Shown here: positions 8,515 to 17,239 of the stretch, in pieces
How positions within the stretch are numbered: position 1 is the first letter of the stretch
Layout: each line of letters opens with the position of its first letter
Assembly: GCA_000992695.1 (NCBI GenBank)
Contig: LBUS01000002.1
Location: 1 to 64,000 of the forward strand
Length of the DNA stretch: 64,000 bases
From: Candidatus Peregrinibacteria bacterium GW2011_GWF2_38_29
Lineage (GTDB): Bacteria > Patescibacteriota > Gracilibacteria > UBA1369 > UBA12463
Reading direction: 5' to 3'
The notes under the pieces: generated by a model
Database searches by the model: none
What the model saw: the letters and a program-made list of their open reading frames with translations, nothing else
What the model was told of the DNA's origin: nothing
Made by a program: the position numbers and the translations under genes

Positions 8515-10383
8515 ATGTCACAACAAGATCCAAATCAAGTTCAAAGAATAGATGTAAAAGAAGTTCAAGATAAAAAAGCCCTTCCTGCGGAGGGCGGGGT
8601 TGATGTTAAAGAGCAAGAAGCTAGGGCGATTTTGGACGAGATGGAGAGTGCACAAAAATTTCCGGAGGTCGTACTTGATGAATCGATGATTTGTAAAAAT
8701 GTAAGTGATAGGATTAGACGATACGAGACTGACTGTAGGATGTTTGAGGATCGTGCTTACGCAGATGTTAGAAGTATTCGTTATTCTTCTTCTCCTTTTG
8801 TAAAGGATGAAGGCAGCCGTAAGTTTGAATATGCTTTGGCAAAGATACGGCACGATAAAAAAAATTGGTATATCTCTTTGATGTATGATTTGAAGGGAAC
8901 CGTTTCTCCTGAGGCATGGAGGATTAAGCTTGCAACATTTTTGAATCCACATATTTTGGATGTCAAAATGGTGGATGAAATATATAAAACTCTTGCAAAA
9001 GATGAATCTGAATTCGCCGTTCAAGTTGAATGTGAACTTATTGGGCGTGGCTATTTTGCATCTGTTTGCCCATTTTGGAATAAAATTCGTGGTAAAAATA
9101 CTGATTATGCAAATAAAATAAGACGTGCGATTATTAAGTATATTTTAGAGGATTCCGGTAAGGCTAAGCTTGAAGATTTGAATGCTTTGATTGATAGATT
9201 GGACGTTAGTGCTGATTCGACGGTTCGCCAATCTTTTCCTGAAGGTTTGCGTAAAGACTTTGAAGCTGTTGTTAAAAATGAAAAAAGAGCTTGTTACAAA
9301 ACAAACGGTAAACTTAGTGGATATGAATATGATTTAGGAAGATATAATCAAGCTGAATATTTACTGCAAAATGGTCGTGGTGATTATGAGACGCGAATTG
9401 AACGTGCCCGTGAGGTAGATAGGCTTCGTAGAGCCTTGCCTAATCAGTATAATTTTTATTTTGGGTTGTTTGATGATTTGAAAGACACTGTTTCAGATGA
9501 AGCATGGGGCATTAAGCTTAGATCTTTTTTAAATCCTAATTTTTTGAATAAAAAAGTTGCTTCGGAGATATATAAAAAGCTTGAAAATGATGAGTCTGAA
9601 TTTGCCGCTCAAATTGAGCTTAATCTTATAAGCCGTGGTTATGTTGAATATGGACCTGATTCTTCGCGTTATGCATTTTGGAATAAAATTAGTGGCAAAA
9701 ATACTGATTATGCAAATAAAATAAGACGTGCGATTCTTTCTTATGTTTCCGGAAAATTGGATGGGTATTCTAAAGAAGTTGATAATGCGATCGTTGGATT
9801 GCAAGATGGCATTCCTGACAGCATGCGTGAATCCTTACCAAAAGATTTATTTGAAGAATTAGATCGAATTCACGAAATTGTAGGTAAGAATATTGTTGAT
9901 GAGTTAGATAGGGTTGCTGCAGAGAAGCTTAAAGAAAAACAAGAAAGAGAGGCTCGCATGAAAGAGCAAAAACAAAAAACGGTTGATGACATGAATGAAG
10001 TTCTTGATGAAAGATTGGCTGATGATATAGGCGTTTATGGAGAAAATGAAAGCAATGTCGAGGATCGTTTGCATGTTATTAAATATATTTTTCAAAATAT
10101 ATCATGGGCTGATGATGAAACAGGCGTTTCGATTATCGAAAAATTATTTGATTTTTTGGCAAAGTGGCAAGATTCGGTTTATTTTAAGGATGAATTTCAA
10201 TATCGCCTTCATGGATATTTGGATCAACTATCTAGGCGTGGTTTGAAGGATGGTGCTCTAGTGGAGCGTTTAAATAAGCTTTTGAGTGTTGATTATTTTC
10301 ATGCACGTTCAAGTGAAATAAATAAAGGCTATGAATTTGGATATCATGGGTATTCTTATAAGAGGACGCGAAAGGTTGCGTAG
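8515..10383 (+). CDS. hypothetical protein with two internal repeats of roughly 200 aa
   Basis: DLKgTVSpEAWrIKLatFLNP...FWNKIrGKNTDYANKIRRAIikY occurs twice. Confidence 0.75.
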   Translation: MSQQDPNQVQRIDVKEVQDKKALPAEGGVDVKEQEARAILDEMESAQKFPEVVLDESMICKNVSDRIRRYETDCRMFEDRAYADVRSIRYSSSPFVKDEGSRKFEYALAKIRHDKKNWYISLMYDLKGTVSPEAWRIKLATFLNPHILDVKMVDEIYKTLAKDESEFAVQVECELIGRGYFASVCPFWNKIRGKNTDYANKIRRAIIKYILEDSGKAKLEDLNALIDRLDVSADSTVRQSFPEGLRKDFEAVVKNEKRACYKTNGKLSGYEYDLGRYNQAEYLLQNGRGDYETRIERAREVDRLRRALPNQYNFYFGLFDDLKDTVSDEAWGIKLRSFLNPNFLNKKVASEIYKKLENDESEFAAQIELNLISRGYVEYGPDSSRYAFWNKISGKNTDYANKIRRAILSYVSGKLDGYSKEVDNAIVGLQDGIPDSMRESLPKDLFEELDRIHEIVGKNIVDELDRVAAEKLKEKQEREARMKEQKQKTVDDMNEVLDERLADDIGVYGENESNVEDRLHVIKYIFQNISWADDETGVSIIEKLFDFLAKWQDSVYFKDEFQYRLHGYLDQLSRRGLKDGALVERLNKLLSVDYFHARSSEINKGYEFGYHGYSYKRTRKVA

Positions 10384-10396
10384 AGTGATAAGACTA

Positions 10397-10459
10397 ATTG
10401 AGGCAGGGGATTTGATGAGTCTGTTTGAGGATGAAGAGTACGTGGGGATTTTGTACTAA
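10397..10459 (+). pseudogene. 3' remnant of a third Cys-rich gene copy
   Basis: Translates IEAGDLMSLFEDEEYVGILY*, matching the end of 6673..7608 (IEAGDLMSVFEDSEYAGIEH*). Confidence 0.75.
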
Positions 10460-11959
10460 TTATGCTTTTCCCGTTATCCAAGCCAATCTATAAGCATTGA
10501 CATATTTTGTTCTTTTGCCTTCTTTCGTTGGATCTTTGACGCGCTTTTGGTTTACATCAATTCTTAATTTTACGCCCGAGATCATGCTTGGCAATATAGT
10601 GTCTAAGTTTCCTTTGAATAAGCTAAAGTCATCTACCGATGATTGCGTGCGCGTCATTTCAAATAATTCTTCCGCTGTATATTGAGTGCCTTTATCCGAT
10701 GCTTCTGCTAATTTTTCTACAACAAATTGGTCTATTTTGCCTATTCTGGTCAATCTTTTTGTAGCTATTGCAAATGTTGGTGCTCCTTCAGGAATTTCCA
10801 GGGCAGGCGGTTGCATGGCGACTCTTAACACTCTCGCAGTGAACATTTGCATTACTTCTATTAGATATTCCATTCTTTCCATGACTTCTCCGGCTTGCTG
10901 TCCCTGTCTATCGCGTAGTACGCTAGTGATTTCTCCCAGAAGGGCTTCCGTTCTTGCTCTTTTTCCTTTGGCTTTTTCGCTTTTGTCATTTTTATCGTCG
11001 GTTTCTCCCATTATATTTTTGAATCTTTCCGCTAGCTGTCCCAGTGTATTTACTAATCCATCGCATCTTGTTTCAGCTTTTAGCCTTAAAGCGTCTTCAG
11101 GTCTTCCTGTTTCGCCCAATGCTTCGGCCATTGCATCACGAATGTCTTCAGCTCCCAGCTTCGCTCGTTTTCCGTTTTTGTCATGCGGTAATGCGCCTGC
11201 CGCATTTGCGACTCTTCTGGTGAATGCTCCTCCTGTTAGATCGTCTTCTCCGTTCAAAAAATCTGCCGCTTCAATTCCTGAGGATGCTTTCATTGACCCA
11301 TCTGCCACGAGTCTTTGCATTCTTTCATCTAGCGTTAATAGTTTTAAATAACCTTTTATGTGAGTTATGGATATTCCCGTTTCTTTTGATAATATTTCTG
11401 TCGCCCTTTTTTTGTCTGTTTTTCGTTCTATCATCCTTCTTGCAATCATTTTTTCATAAGATTTCGCTTCTTCTATTGGATTTAAGTTTTTTCTGTTTGT
11501 GCTGTTGAACGCGGCTTCAAAGATGTCTTCTTTATTTGGATACCATTTGACTTTGATTTTCATATATTCGGCGCCTTGTTTTTTCATCGAGCGCCATCTT
11601 CTTTCTCCATCAACAAGTATAAATTTGAGATGAGTTTCGCCTTTTATGAGGATTGGAGTTACTTCGGCGGCATCTCTTTGTCCGTTTGTTAAAAGGTCAT
11701 GATCGAATTTTTCTATATCATCAAATTCAAAATTTTCTCTTGGTTGATCCGGATTTGGAATAGCCCAGCCTATTGGTATATAAAATATTTGTTCGCCTTC
11801 AAGACTTTCAAGTCTTATTAATTGAGCGGAGTCGTTTTTTAAAACCATGCCGCCTTTTGTGCATTGTCCAAGGTTTTCCGCTTTTAAAGAGTCTTTGTTT
11901 AAAATTCTCTCTTGCGGAGGCGTTTCTAAAAGCGGTGATGTTTGTAGACGTGTTTCCAT
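10460..11959 (-). CDS. ParB/KorB-like partition-type nuclease-domain protein (499 aa)
   Basis: ParB N-terminal motifs NPDQPRENFE, ILVDGERRWRSMKKQG, NLNPIEEAKSYEKM, HTH with SKETGISITHIKGYLKLL. Confidence 0.85.
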   Translation of the reverse strand: METRLQTSPLLETPPQERILNKDSLKAENLGQCTKGGMVLKNDSAQLIRLESLEGEQIFYIPIGWAIPNPDQPRENFEFDDIEKFDHDLLTNGQRDAAEVTPILIKGETHLKFILVDGERRWRSMKKQGAEYMKIKVKWYPNKEDIFEAAFNSTNRKNLNPIEEAKSYEKMIARRMIERKTDKKRATEILSKETGISITHIKGYLKLLTLDERMQRLVADGSMKASSGIEAADFLNGEDDLTGGAFTRRVANAAGALPHDKNGKRAKLGAEDIRDAMAEALGETGRPEDALRLKAETRCDGLVNTLGQLAERFKNIMGETDDKNDKSEKAKGKRARTEALLGEITSVLRDRQGQQAGEVMERMEYLIEVMQMFTARVLRVAMQPPALEIPEGAPTFAIATKRLTRIGKIDQFVVEKLAEASDKGTQYTAEELFEMTRTQSSVDDFSLFKGNLDTILPSMISGVKLRIDVNQKRVKDPTKEGKRTKYVNAYRLAWITGKA

Positions 11960-12070
11960 GAGAGAGTATTTATATCAAATTATGAATTATTGTCAATTTT
12001 TTGATTCCAGTTTTGCTTGACTTTCTTGAATTTTGAAGCGAAAATGCTTTCCTTGTAATAAAATGAAAAT

Positions 12071-13069
12071 ATGGGAAGAGGCGGTGAAAAATTAGGAGTT
12101 GATAAGGATTTAATGCTTTCTAAAGCCGATGCTGTTGCTTTGCAACGTTTCTTGGAAGAGAGAAGGGCTTTAAATAGAGATCTTGCTAATTTAAGAGGTT
12201 CTTTAGATGAAAGACTAGCAAGGATGAGAAGGATGGAGCTTGAGGCGATTGATCGTGAATTGGAGCTCGAAAGGGCTATCGCAGAAAAAAAGGCTTTAGG
12301 TGCTGTTGATGATAAAGACGACGAAGGAGATGATGATTTGGACCTTGCTGAAAAGGTTGATATGGCTCTTGGCTCTCATCCTCGCGCTGTTACTTTGATG
12401 CAAAAATTGTTGACAAAACTTAACGGTAGAACTGTTCGTATCCTCGAGAGTGGTCTTGATGATGTGATGGACGCTTTGCGTCCTAAAAAGAGAGGTGATT
12501 GTGAATTGAGAAATGGTTGCGCCGAAGATGATAATAGAAAACGTCCTTGTACGTGGGTTGGATGTAATTATAATCTTTATTTAGACGTAAATCCTGAAAC
12601 AGGTTCTTTAAAGCTTAATTTTCCGGATTTGAATCCGTGGGAAGTTCATCCTAGATATTCTTGCGCATTGGATATTGCGGACGATGGTGGTTGGCCACTC
12701 GAGCGCGTTGGCAAAGTTATGAATCTTACCAGAGAGAGGATTAGGCAGTATGAAGTTGCGTGCGTTAAAAAGCTTCGTTCATCTCTTGGGCTTGATGATT
12801 TTGTTGTTTCTGATGAGCTCGATGTTGGATTACGCGTTGAGGATGGTGACGATAGCGTTGTTGTTAATGATGAAAAAAGTTTGGCAAAAGCGGGTGTGGC
12901 GGTTTTGGCTGAAGGAGTTGATGGGAATGGAGAAGATGCTGATGTTACCGTTAAAGCGACGGCAGTTGATGCTGCGCCTAAAAAACCGTTAAAAGCGCCT
13001 GTTGAAACATTGAATGCCGGTCAAAGTGAAGGTGACGATGTTTTTGATATTGGCGAACTCGAGATATAG
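12071..13069 (+). CDS. Cys-motif protein with sigma-70 region 4-like HTH
   Basis: RPCTWVGCNYNLYLDV...SCALDIADDGGWPLERVGKVMNLTRERIRQYEVACVKKLR. Confidence 0.8.
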   Translation: MGRGGEKLGVDKDLMLSKADAVALQRFLEERRALNRDLANLRGSLDERLARMRRMELEAIDRELELERAIAEKKALGAVDDKDDEGDDDLDLAEKVDMALGSHPRAVTLMQKLLTKLNGRTVRILESGLDDVMDALRPKKRGDCELRNGCAEDDNRKRPCTWVGCNYNLYLDVNPETGSLKLNFPDLNPWEVHPRYSCALDIADDGGWPLERVGKVMNLTRERIRQYEVACVKKLRSSLGLDDFVVSDELDVGLRVEDGDDSVVVNDEKSLAKAGVAVLAEGVDGNGEDADVTVKATAVDAAPKKPLKAPVETLNAGQSEGDDVFDIGELEI

Positions 13070-13082
13070 ATTTTGTATTTAT

Positions 13083-14279
13083 TTAGATCCGTATTCCAAT
13101 TTGATAAATCAAAAAACACACTATCCATGCGAGAGCGGTTGGATAAAGAAAGCTGATTATTGCCCAGCGTGTTCCGAATTGATGTTTTATTATTGAAATT
13201 ACGGGAATGCATGGGGAATAAAGCAGGATAAATACGAGTAGAATTACGGCTATAAAGGGGTTGAACGTTGGATCGTTTTGAAACGCATGGATTAAGCCTT
13301 GTTCCGAATTTGTTTCGATTGAATATAAAATTCCAAATGTTGATATGAATACTTCTTTTGCGCCGAGTGCGCCAAATAATCCGGTCACGATTCGCCAGTC
13401 AAATCCTATTGGCTTGAAAATTGGTTCGATTATCATGCTGATTTTGCCGGCATATGATTCTTGGATTGTTGGAGGAATGCCGTTTGCTTGAGGGAAGCTG
13501 AATAAAACCCATATTAATATTGAGAAAGGGAGAATTATTTTTCCGGCTTTGAGAGTGAAATTTTTTACCGGCTGCCAAATTGCTTTGCAGACTGTTTTTA
13601 ATTCCGGGAATTTATATTTTGGAAGTTCCGATGGTCCTGCTAGAATTTTTCCCGCAAGTATTTTGTTGAATACCGCACCTGTTAAAAATGCGAATAATAT
13701 TCCGAGTAAATATAGTCCAAATAAAGCCGTTCCTCTCCATTTTTCTTCAAAAAAAGCGGCGATGAGAAGCGTGAATATTGGAAGAGTTGCGCTGCAGCTT
13801 AAAAATGGAATCATCATTGTTGTTATGAGCTTTTCTCGCTGTGTTTTTAGATTTCTTGTCGCCATTATTGCCGGGACATTGCATCCATATCCCATAATCA
13901 AAGGAACAATTGATTCGCCTTTTAATCCGATTCTTTTTAAAGTTGAATTGAAAAGGAGTGATGCGCGATTGAGATATCCGGTTTGTTGAAGAATTGATAG
14001 AAAGAAAAATAAAAGGATGATTAAAGGTATAAAAACCAGCATTGCCCCGATTCCGCCGATTGCGCCGTCTATTATCATTCCGCTCCACCAAGCGTGCGGG
14101 AGAATTGTTGCGAGGTATTTTTGAATAAGCGAAACTCCTTTATCAATCATGTTCATTGGAATTGATCCGATCGTGAAGATTGCTTGAAAGATAAGCCACA
14201 TTATAAAGAAGAATATTGGCAGTCCGAAGAATTTATTTAGAAGTATTTTATCTATTTGTTGTTGTTTGTGTTGTTTCAT
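13083..14279 (-). CDS. feoB: FeoB-type ferrous iron permease lacking the N-terminal GTPase domain
   Basis: FeoB core: GYGCNVPAIMATRNLKTQREKLITTMMIPFLSCSATLPIF, GALGAKEVFISTFGILY; starts at the DKILLNKFFGLPIFFFIMW junction. Confidence 0.85.
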   Translation of the reverse strand: MKQHKQQQIDKILLNKFFGLPIFFFIMWLIFQAIFTIGSIPMNMIDKGVSLIQKYLATILPHAWWSGMIIDGAIGGIGAMLVFIPLIILLFFFLSILQQTGYLNRASLLFNSTLKRIGLKGESIVPLIMGYGCNVPAIMATRNLKTQREKLITTMMIPFLSCSATLPIFTLLIAAFFEEKWRGTALFGLYLLGILFAFLTGAVFNKILAGKILAGPSELPKYKFPELKTVCKAIWQPVKNFTLKAGKIILPFSILIWVLFSFPQANGIPPTIQESYAGKISMIIEPIFKPIGFDWRIVTGLFGALGAKEVFISTFGILYSIETNSEQGLIHAFQNDPTFNPFIAVILLVFILLYSPCIPVISIIKHQFGTRWAIISFLYPTALAWIVCFLIYQIGIRI

Positions 14280-14413
14280 TGGACTACATTTTAACGTAAA
14301 AATTTTATATATGTAACTTTAAATAATGCGATAAGTTCGACATAACTTTGAATACGTGCTACGCTTCTTATGCAAAAGAGAAAAACTCCTTTGTGTCTAT
14401 TTTTTTAACGACA

Positions 14414-14680
14414 ATGAGTATGGTTGGTAAGATCAAAAAGCTTACTGAGAAAGGCTTCGGCTTTATCACAGGCGAGGGGCTCGAGAAAGATTTATTCTTT
14501 CACAGCAACTCTTTAGTTGGAATAACTTTCGCTGAACTTAGAGAAGGCGATTCAGTTACTTTCGAAACAGCAGAATCCCCAAAAGGGTTGAATGCTGTTA
14601 ATGTTCAGGTTGCGAGTGGCGATGCCGCTCCTTCCGAAGCTGTTGCCGAAGAGGCACCTTCAGAACCAGCAGCTGAGTAA
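14414..14680 (+). CDS. cold-shock-domain protein (CspA family) with acidic Ala/Glu tail; start reassigned from 14348
   Basis: VGKIKKLTEKGFGFITGEGLEKDLFFHSNSL...GDSVTFETAESPKGLNAVNV. Confidence 0.88.
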   Translation: MSMVGKIKKLTEKGFGFITGEGLEKDLFFHSNSLVGITFAELREGDSVTFETAESPKGLNAVNVQVASGDAAPSEAVAEEAPSEPAAE

Positions 14681-14708
14681 GCTTTAAAAGCTTAAATAAG
14701 CAAAAAAG

Positions 14709-14738
14709 ACCACTATCTGTTAAAAGGTAGTGGTTTTT
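14709..14738 (+). terminator. intrinsic terminator
   Basis: ACCACTATC-loop-GGTAGTGGT followed by T run. Confidence 0.8.
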
Positions 14739-14763
14739 AAGTTGGTGCGGTTGTTTTGCGTTA

Positions 14764-14792
14764 TTGACATATTTATTAAAATGGTGTATAAT
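14764..14792 (+). promoter_or_regulatory. perfect-consensus sigma-70 promoter TTGACA-17-TATAAT
   Basis: Direct reading. Confidence 0.8.
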
Positions 14793-14829
14793 TATGGTAT
14801 AAATTAATTAATATATAACAAAAATAAAA

Positions 14830-15927
14830 ATGAAGAAAAAAATCGTAATCGGCTTAGTTGCCGCAGTGGTCCTCGTCGGAGCCTCTGTTTTTGCGTTTAC
14901 CTCAGTTGGAAACATGCTGAAGGGAAACGTTGTCAACGGAGTGGACTGTACAAATGTAAGTAAGCAATATACTTCATTGCAAATAGCATTTGTCAAAGAG
15001 CTCTCTTCTAAGCCTGTAAGTCTTTCTAAACTAGAGAGTCATATTGTTAAGTATATGATAACTAGGAATAAAGATAAAAATGTTGAAACTTGTAAGTTGG
15101 AAAAGTTTGTTAGTGATATTTATCTTACAATGAGGGCGAAATTTGACGCTGCAAAGCAAAATAACTCGGCAACTTTTGACTGTGATGGAGTAAAGGCGAA
15201 ATTTGATGCATTGCAAGCTAAGTTTCTCAATGAGATGGCTCCTAATGCTCAAGACATTTCCGTTTTGAATACTTTGATTGCTGACTACTGGTATTTACAA
15301 AAGATAAATGCTAATGGTAAGCCTAGTGAGGATATCACTGTGTGTAAACTAGAAGATTATATTAAAGCTTCGCACGATAAAATGAAAAAACAAGTTGTCG
15401 ATGATGTGTGGCCTAAATTATTGAAAACTTTAGCGAATTCACCTACTTATGAATACGAAGGGTACCCAATTAGAACAGGTATAAAAGCTAGTCCGATTGA
15501 TTCAAAGTTAACACGTGTTACATATGATCTTAACTATTCCGTTCCGGACATTCTTTCAAAGCTTAATTTAAGCAAGCTTCCTGTTGGTGCTAAATTGTAT
15601 ATGTATACATTTGGTAAGGAGCTTTATGGTGATATGTCTTTGTACACAAATAATCCACAGGAGTTTACTATAGTAGATAAGCCTTCTTGTGATACAGCTT
15701 TGCCTAATGGCGTGACTTTATCTGGTAATTTTTCCGGAATTAGATGCCGAATGCCAAGTTCTGGGAATGGAGTTGTTTCGTTTTATGTTGATTTTAATTA
15801 CGGGGGAATTAATTCTTATAATAAGGGAATTGGCTTTACCAATGCTTTTGTGATCCTTGATTCAAATGGCAAATATATTACAGGCCCGGAAGAATATACG
15901 CTTCATTATACAACTGAAATATATTAA
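14830..15927 (+). CDS. exported hypothetical protein with Cys-containing repeats
   Basis: Signal-peptide-like N-terminus; repeats around DCTNVSKQYTSLQ / DCDGVKAKFDALQ and CKLEKFV / CKLEDYI. Confidence 0.75.
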   Translation: MKKKIVIGLVAAVVLVGASVFAFTSVGNMLKGNVVNGVDCTNVSKQYTSLQIAFVKELSSKPVSLSKLESHIVKYMITRNKDKNVETCKLEKFVSDIYLTMRAKFDAAKQNNSATFDCDGVKAKFDALQAKFLNEMAPNAQDISVLNTLIADYWYLQKINANGKPSEDITVCKLEDYIKASHDKMKKQVVDDVWPKLLKTLANSPTYEYEGYPIRTGIKASPIDSKLTRVTYDLNYSVPDILSKLNLSKLPVGAKLYMYTFGKELYGDMSLYTNNPQEFTIVDKPSCDTALPNGVTLSGNFSGIRCRMPSSGNGVVSFYVDFNYGGINSYNKGIGFTNAFVILDSNGKYITGPEEYTLHYTTEIY

Positions 15928-15958
15928 AATAATTTGATTGTTTGTAAAAAATTTTAAA

Positions 15959-15993
15959 AGCCACGATTTCTCAATAAGAGTCGTGGCTTTTTT
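15959..15993. terminator. bidirectional intrinsic terminator
   Basis: GCCACGAtttctcaataagagTCGTGGC with flanking A and T runs. Confidence 0.8.
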
Positions 15994-16015
15994 GTTTGCT
16001 TTGTTTTGACGCGAT

Positions 16016-16087
16016 TTATTTCTTCTTATCCTTCTTTGCTTTCTTCTTTTTCTTGTTTTTTGCGTCTCTGTTTTCGCCTTTGCCCAT
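16016..16087 (-). CDS. candidate Lys-rich microprotein (23 aa) MGKGENRDAKNKKKKKAKKDKKK
   Basis: Complete short ORF with A-rich leader, minus-strand TATAAT about 50 nt upstream and downstream terminator. Confidence 0.5.
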   Translation of the reverse strand: MGKGENRDAKNKKKKKAKKDKKK

Positions 16088-16138
16088 TTGTGTTGTTGTT
16101 ATGAGGGTAAATAATTTTCACTTAACCATTTTACCACA

Positions 16139-16885
16139 TTATATTCCCGCAATCATTTTTATTCCGAGGATTGCGCCGATTATGATGAATGCGGATTTTA
16201 TGAATTTGTTGCCTTTGTATTTGCCGTATTTGGAGCCCATATAGCTTCCGAGAGTCGAGCCGAGAGCGCATGCGATGGCCATGTTTAAGTCGAAATATCC
16301 CTTTTGAATGTATAAAATTGCGGCAAAACTGACCCAGAAAAATGCGATTGCGTAATAATGTCCGAGTGCATCAATAAAATCAAAACCGCGTGTTTTTATT
16401 GTTAATGCTGAGAAAATGACGCCATTGCCGGATCCTATTATTCCTTCATAAAACCCCATAATTAGTGCGACAGGGTAGGCGAGTGCTCTTTTGAATTTTG
16501 ATTTAACTACTTTTTCTTTTAATCCGAGGTCTTTTTTGATGTATACGTATGAAATCAGAATTAAAATTAATGCTCCAATTATTGGTTGAAGAATTCTTTG
16601 ATCCAAATGGATCGTGAATTGAACTCCAAAATATGCGCCAATTAAGCCGATAAATGCGAATAAAAGTAAAAATTTCCACTGTATTTTGCGATTTTTGAGG
16701 TAGTTGTATGAGGAAACCGGTGTGCAGAAAAATCCCGCGATTTTGTGAATTGCGACCGCGAGCGGAAGGTTAATGCCTAATGAAAGGAATATTGGTAGCG
16801 TTATAACCGAACTGCCGCCGCCGGACATTATGCCGACAAATGTGGCGAAAGTGGACGAAATGAAGATTATTAGAGGGATTGTCAT
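16139..16885 (-). CDS. TauE/SafE family sulfite exporter-like membrane protein
   Basis: GGGSSVITLPIFLSLGINLPLAVAIHKIAGFF and GFYEGIIGSGNGVIF motifs. Confidence 0.85.
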   Translation of the reverse strand: MTIPLIIFISSTFATFVGIMSGGGSSVITLPIFLSLGINLPLAVAIHKIAGFFCTPVSSYNYLKNRKIQWKFLLLFAFIGLIGAYFGVQFTIHLDQRILQPIIGALILILISYVYIKKDLGLKEKVVKSKFKRALAYPVALIMGFYEGIIGSGNGVIFSALTIKTRGFDFIDALGHYYAIAFFWVSFAAILYIQKGYFDLNMAIACALGSTLGSYMGSKYGKYKGNKFIKSAFIIIGAILGIKMIAGI

Positions 16886-17215
16886 TTAGAAAGCTAGAAT
16901 TTGTATATTTAACTTGAGAGCGATTAGCGCTATTAAAAATACAATAAATGTGATGCCTGCGAATATGGCAATTGTGCTTCCAAACAAACGAATTGCTTCT
17001 TTGCGTTTGCCTTCCAAAAGCATAACAATTGGTTGGTATAGGAAAATGTATGCCATTATTGCGGCTGAAAGTACGAACAATGAAAGCATGCCAATAGGTA
17101 TCAAATAATTTCCCTCTGAATCGCCTGCCAATTTCCCTCCAATGCTGATGCTTGTAACTATAAAAATGATGTATAGAAGTGCCGTTCCTGCATTATAAAA
17201 AGGATTTTTTGTCAT
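16886..17215 (-). CDS. hypothetical membrane protein
   Basis: Multiple hydrophobic segments; abuts TauE/SafE gene. Confidence 0.65.
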   Translation of the reverse strand: MTKNPFYNAGTALLYIIFIVTSISIGGKLAGDSEGNYLIPIGMLSLFVLSAAIMAYIFLYQPIVMLLEGKRKEAIRLFGSTIAIFAGITFIVFLIALIALKLNIQILAF

Positions 17216-17239
17216 AAAGATTGTGTAAATGAAATTGTT

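Noticed and set aside
10686-11351. 221-aa plus-strand ORF
   Set aside because: Antisense to a well-supported ParB-like gene; Ser/Leu-rich shadow composition
13549-13989. 146-aa plus-strand ORF
   Set aside because: Antisense shadow of the FeoB permease gene
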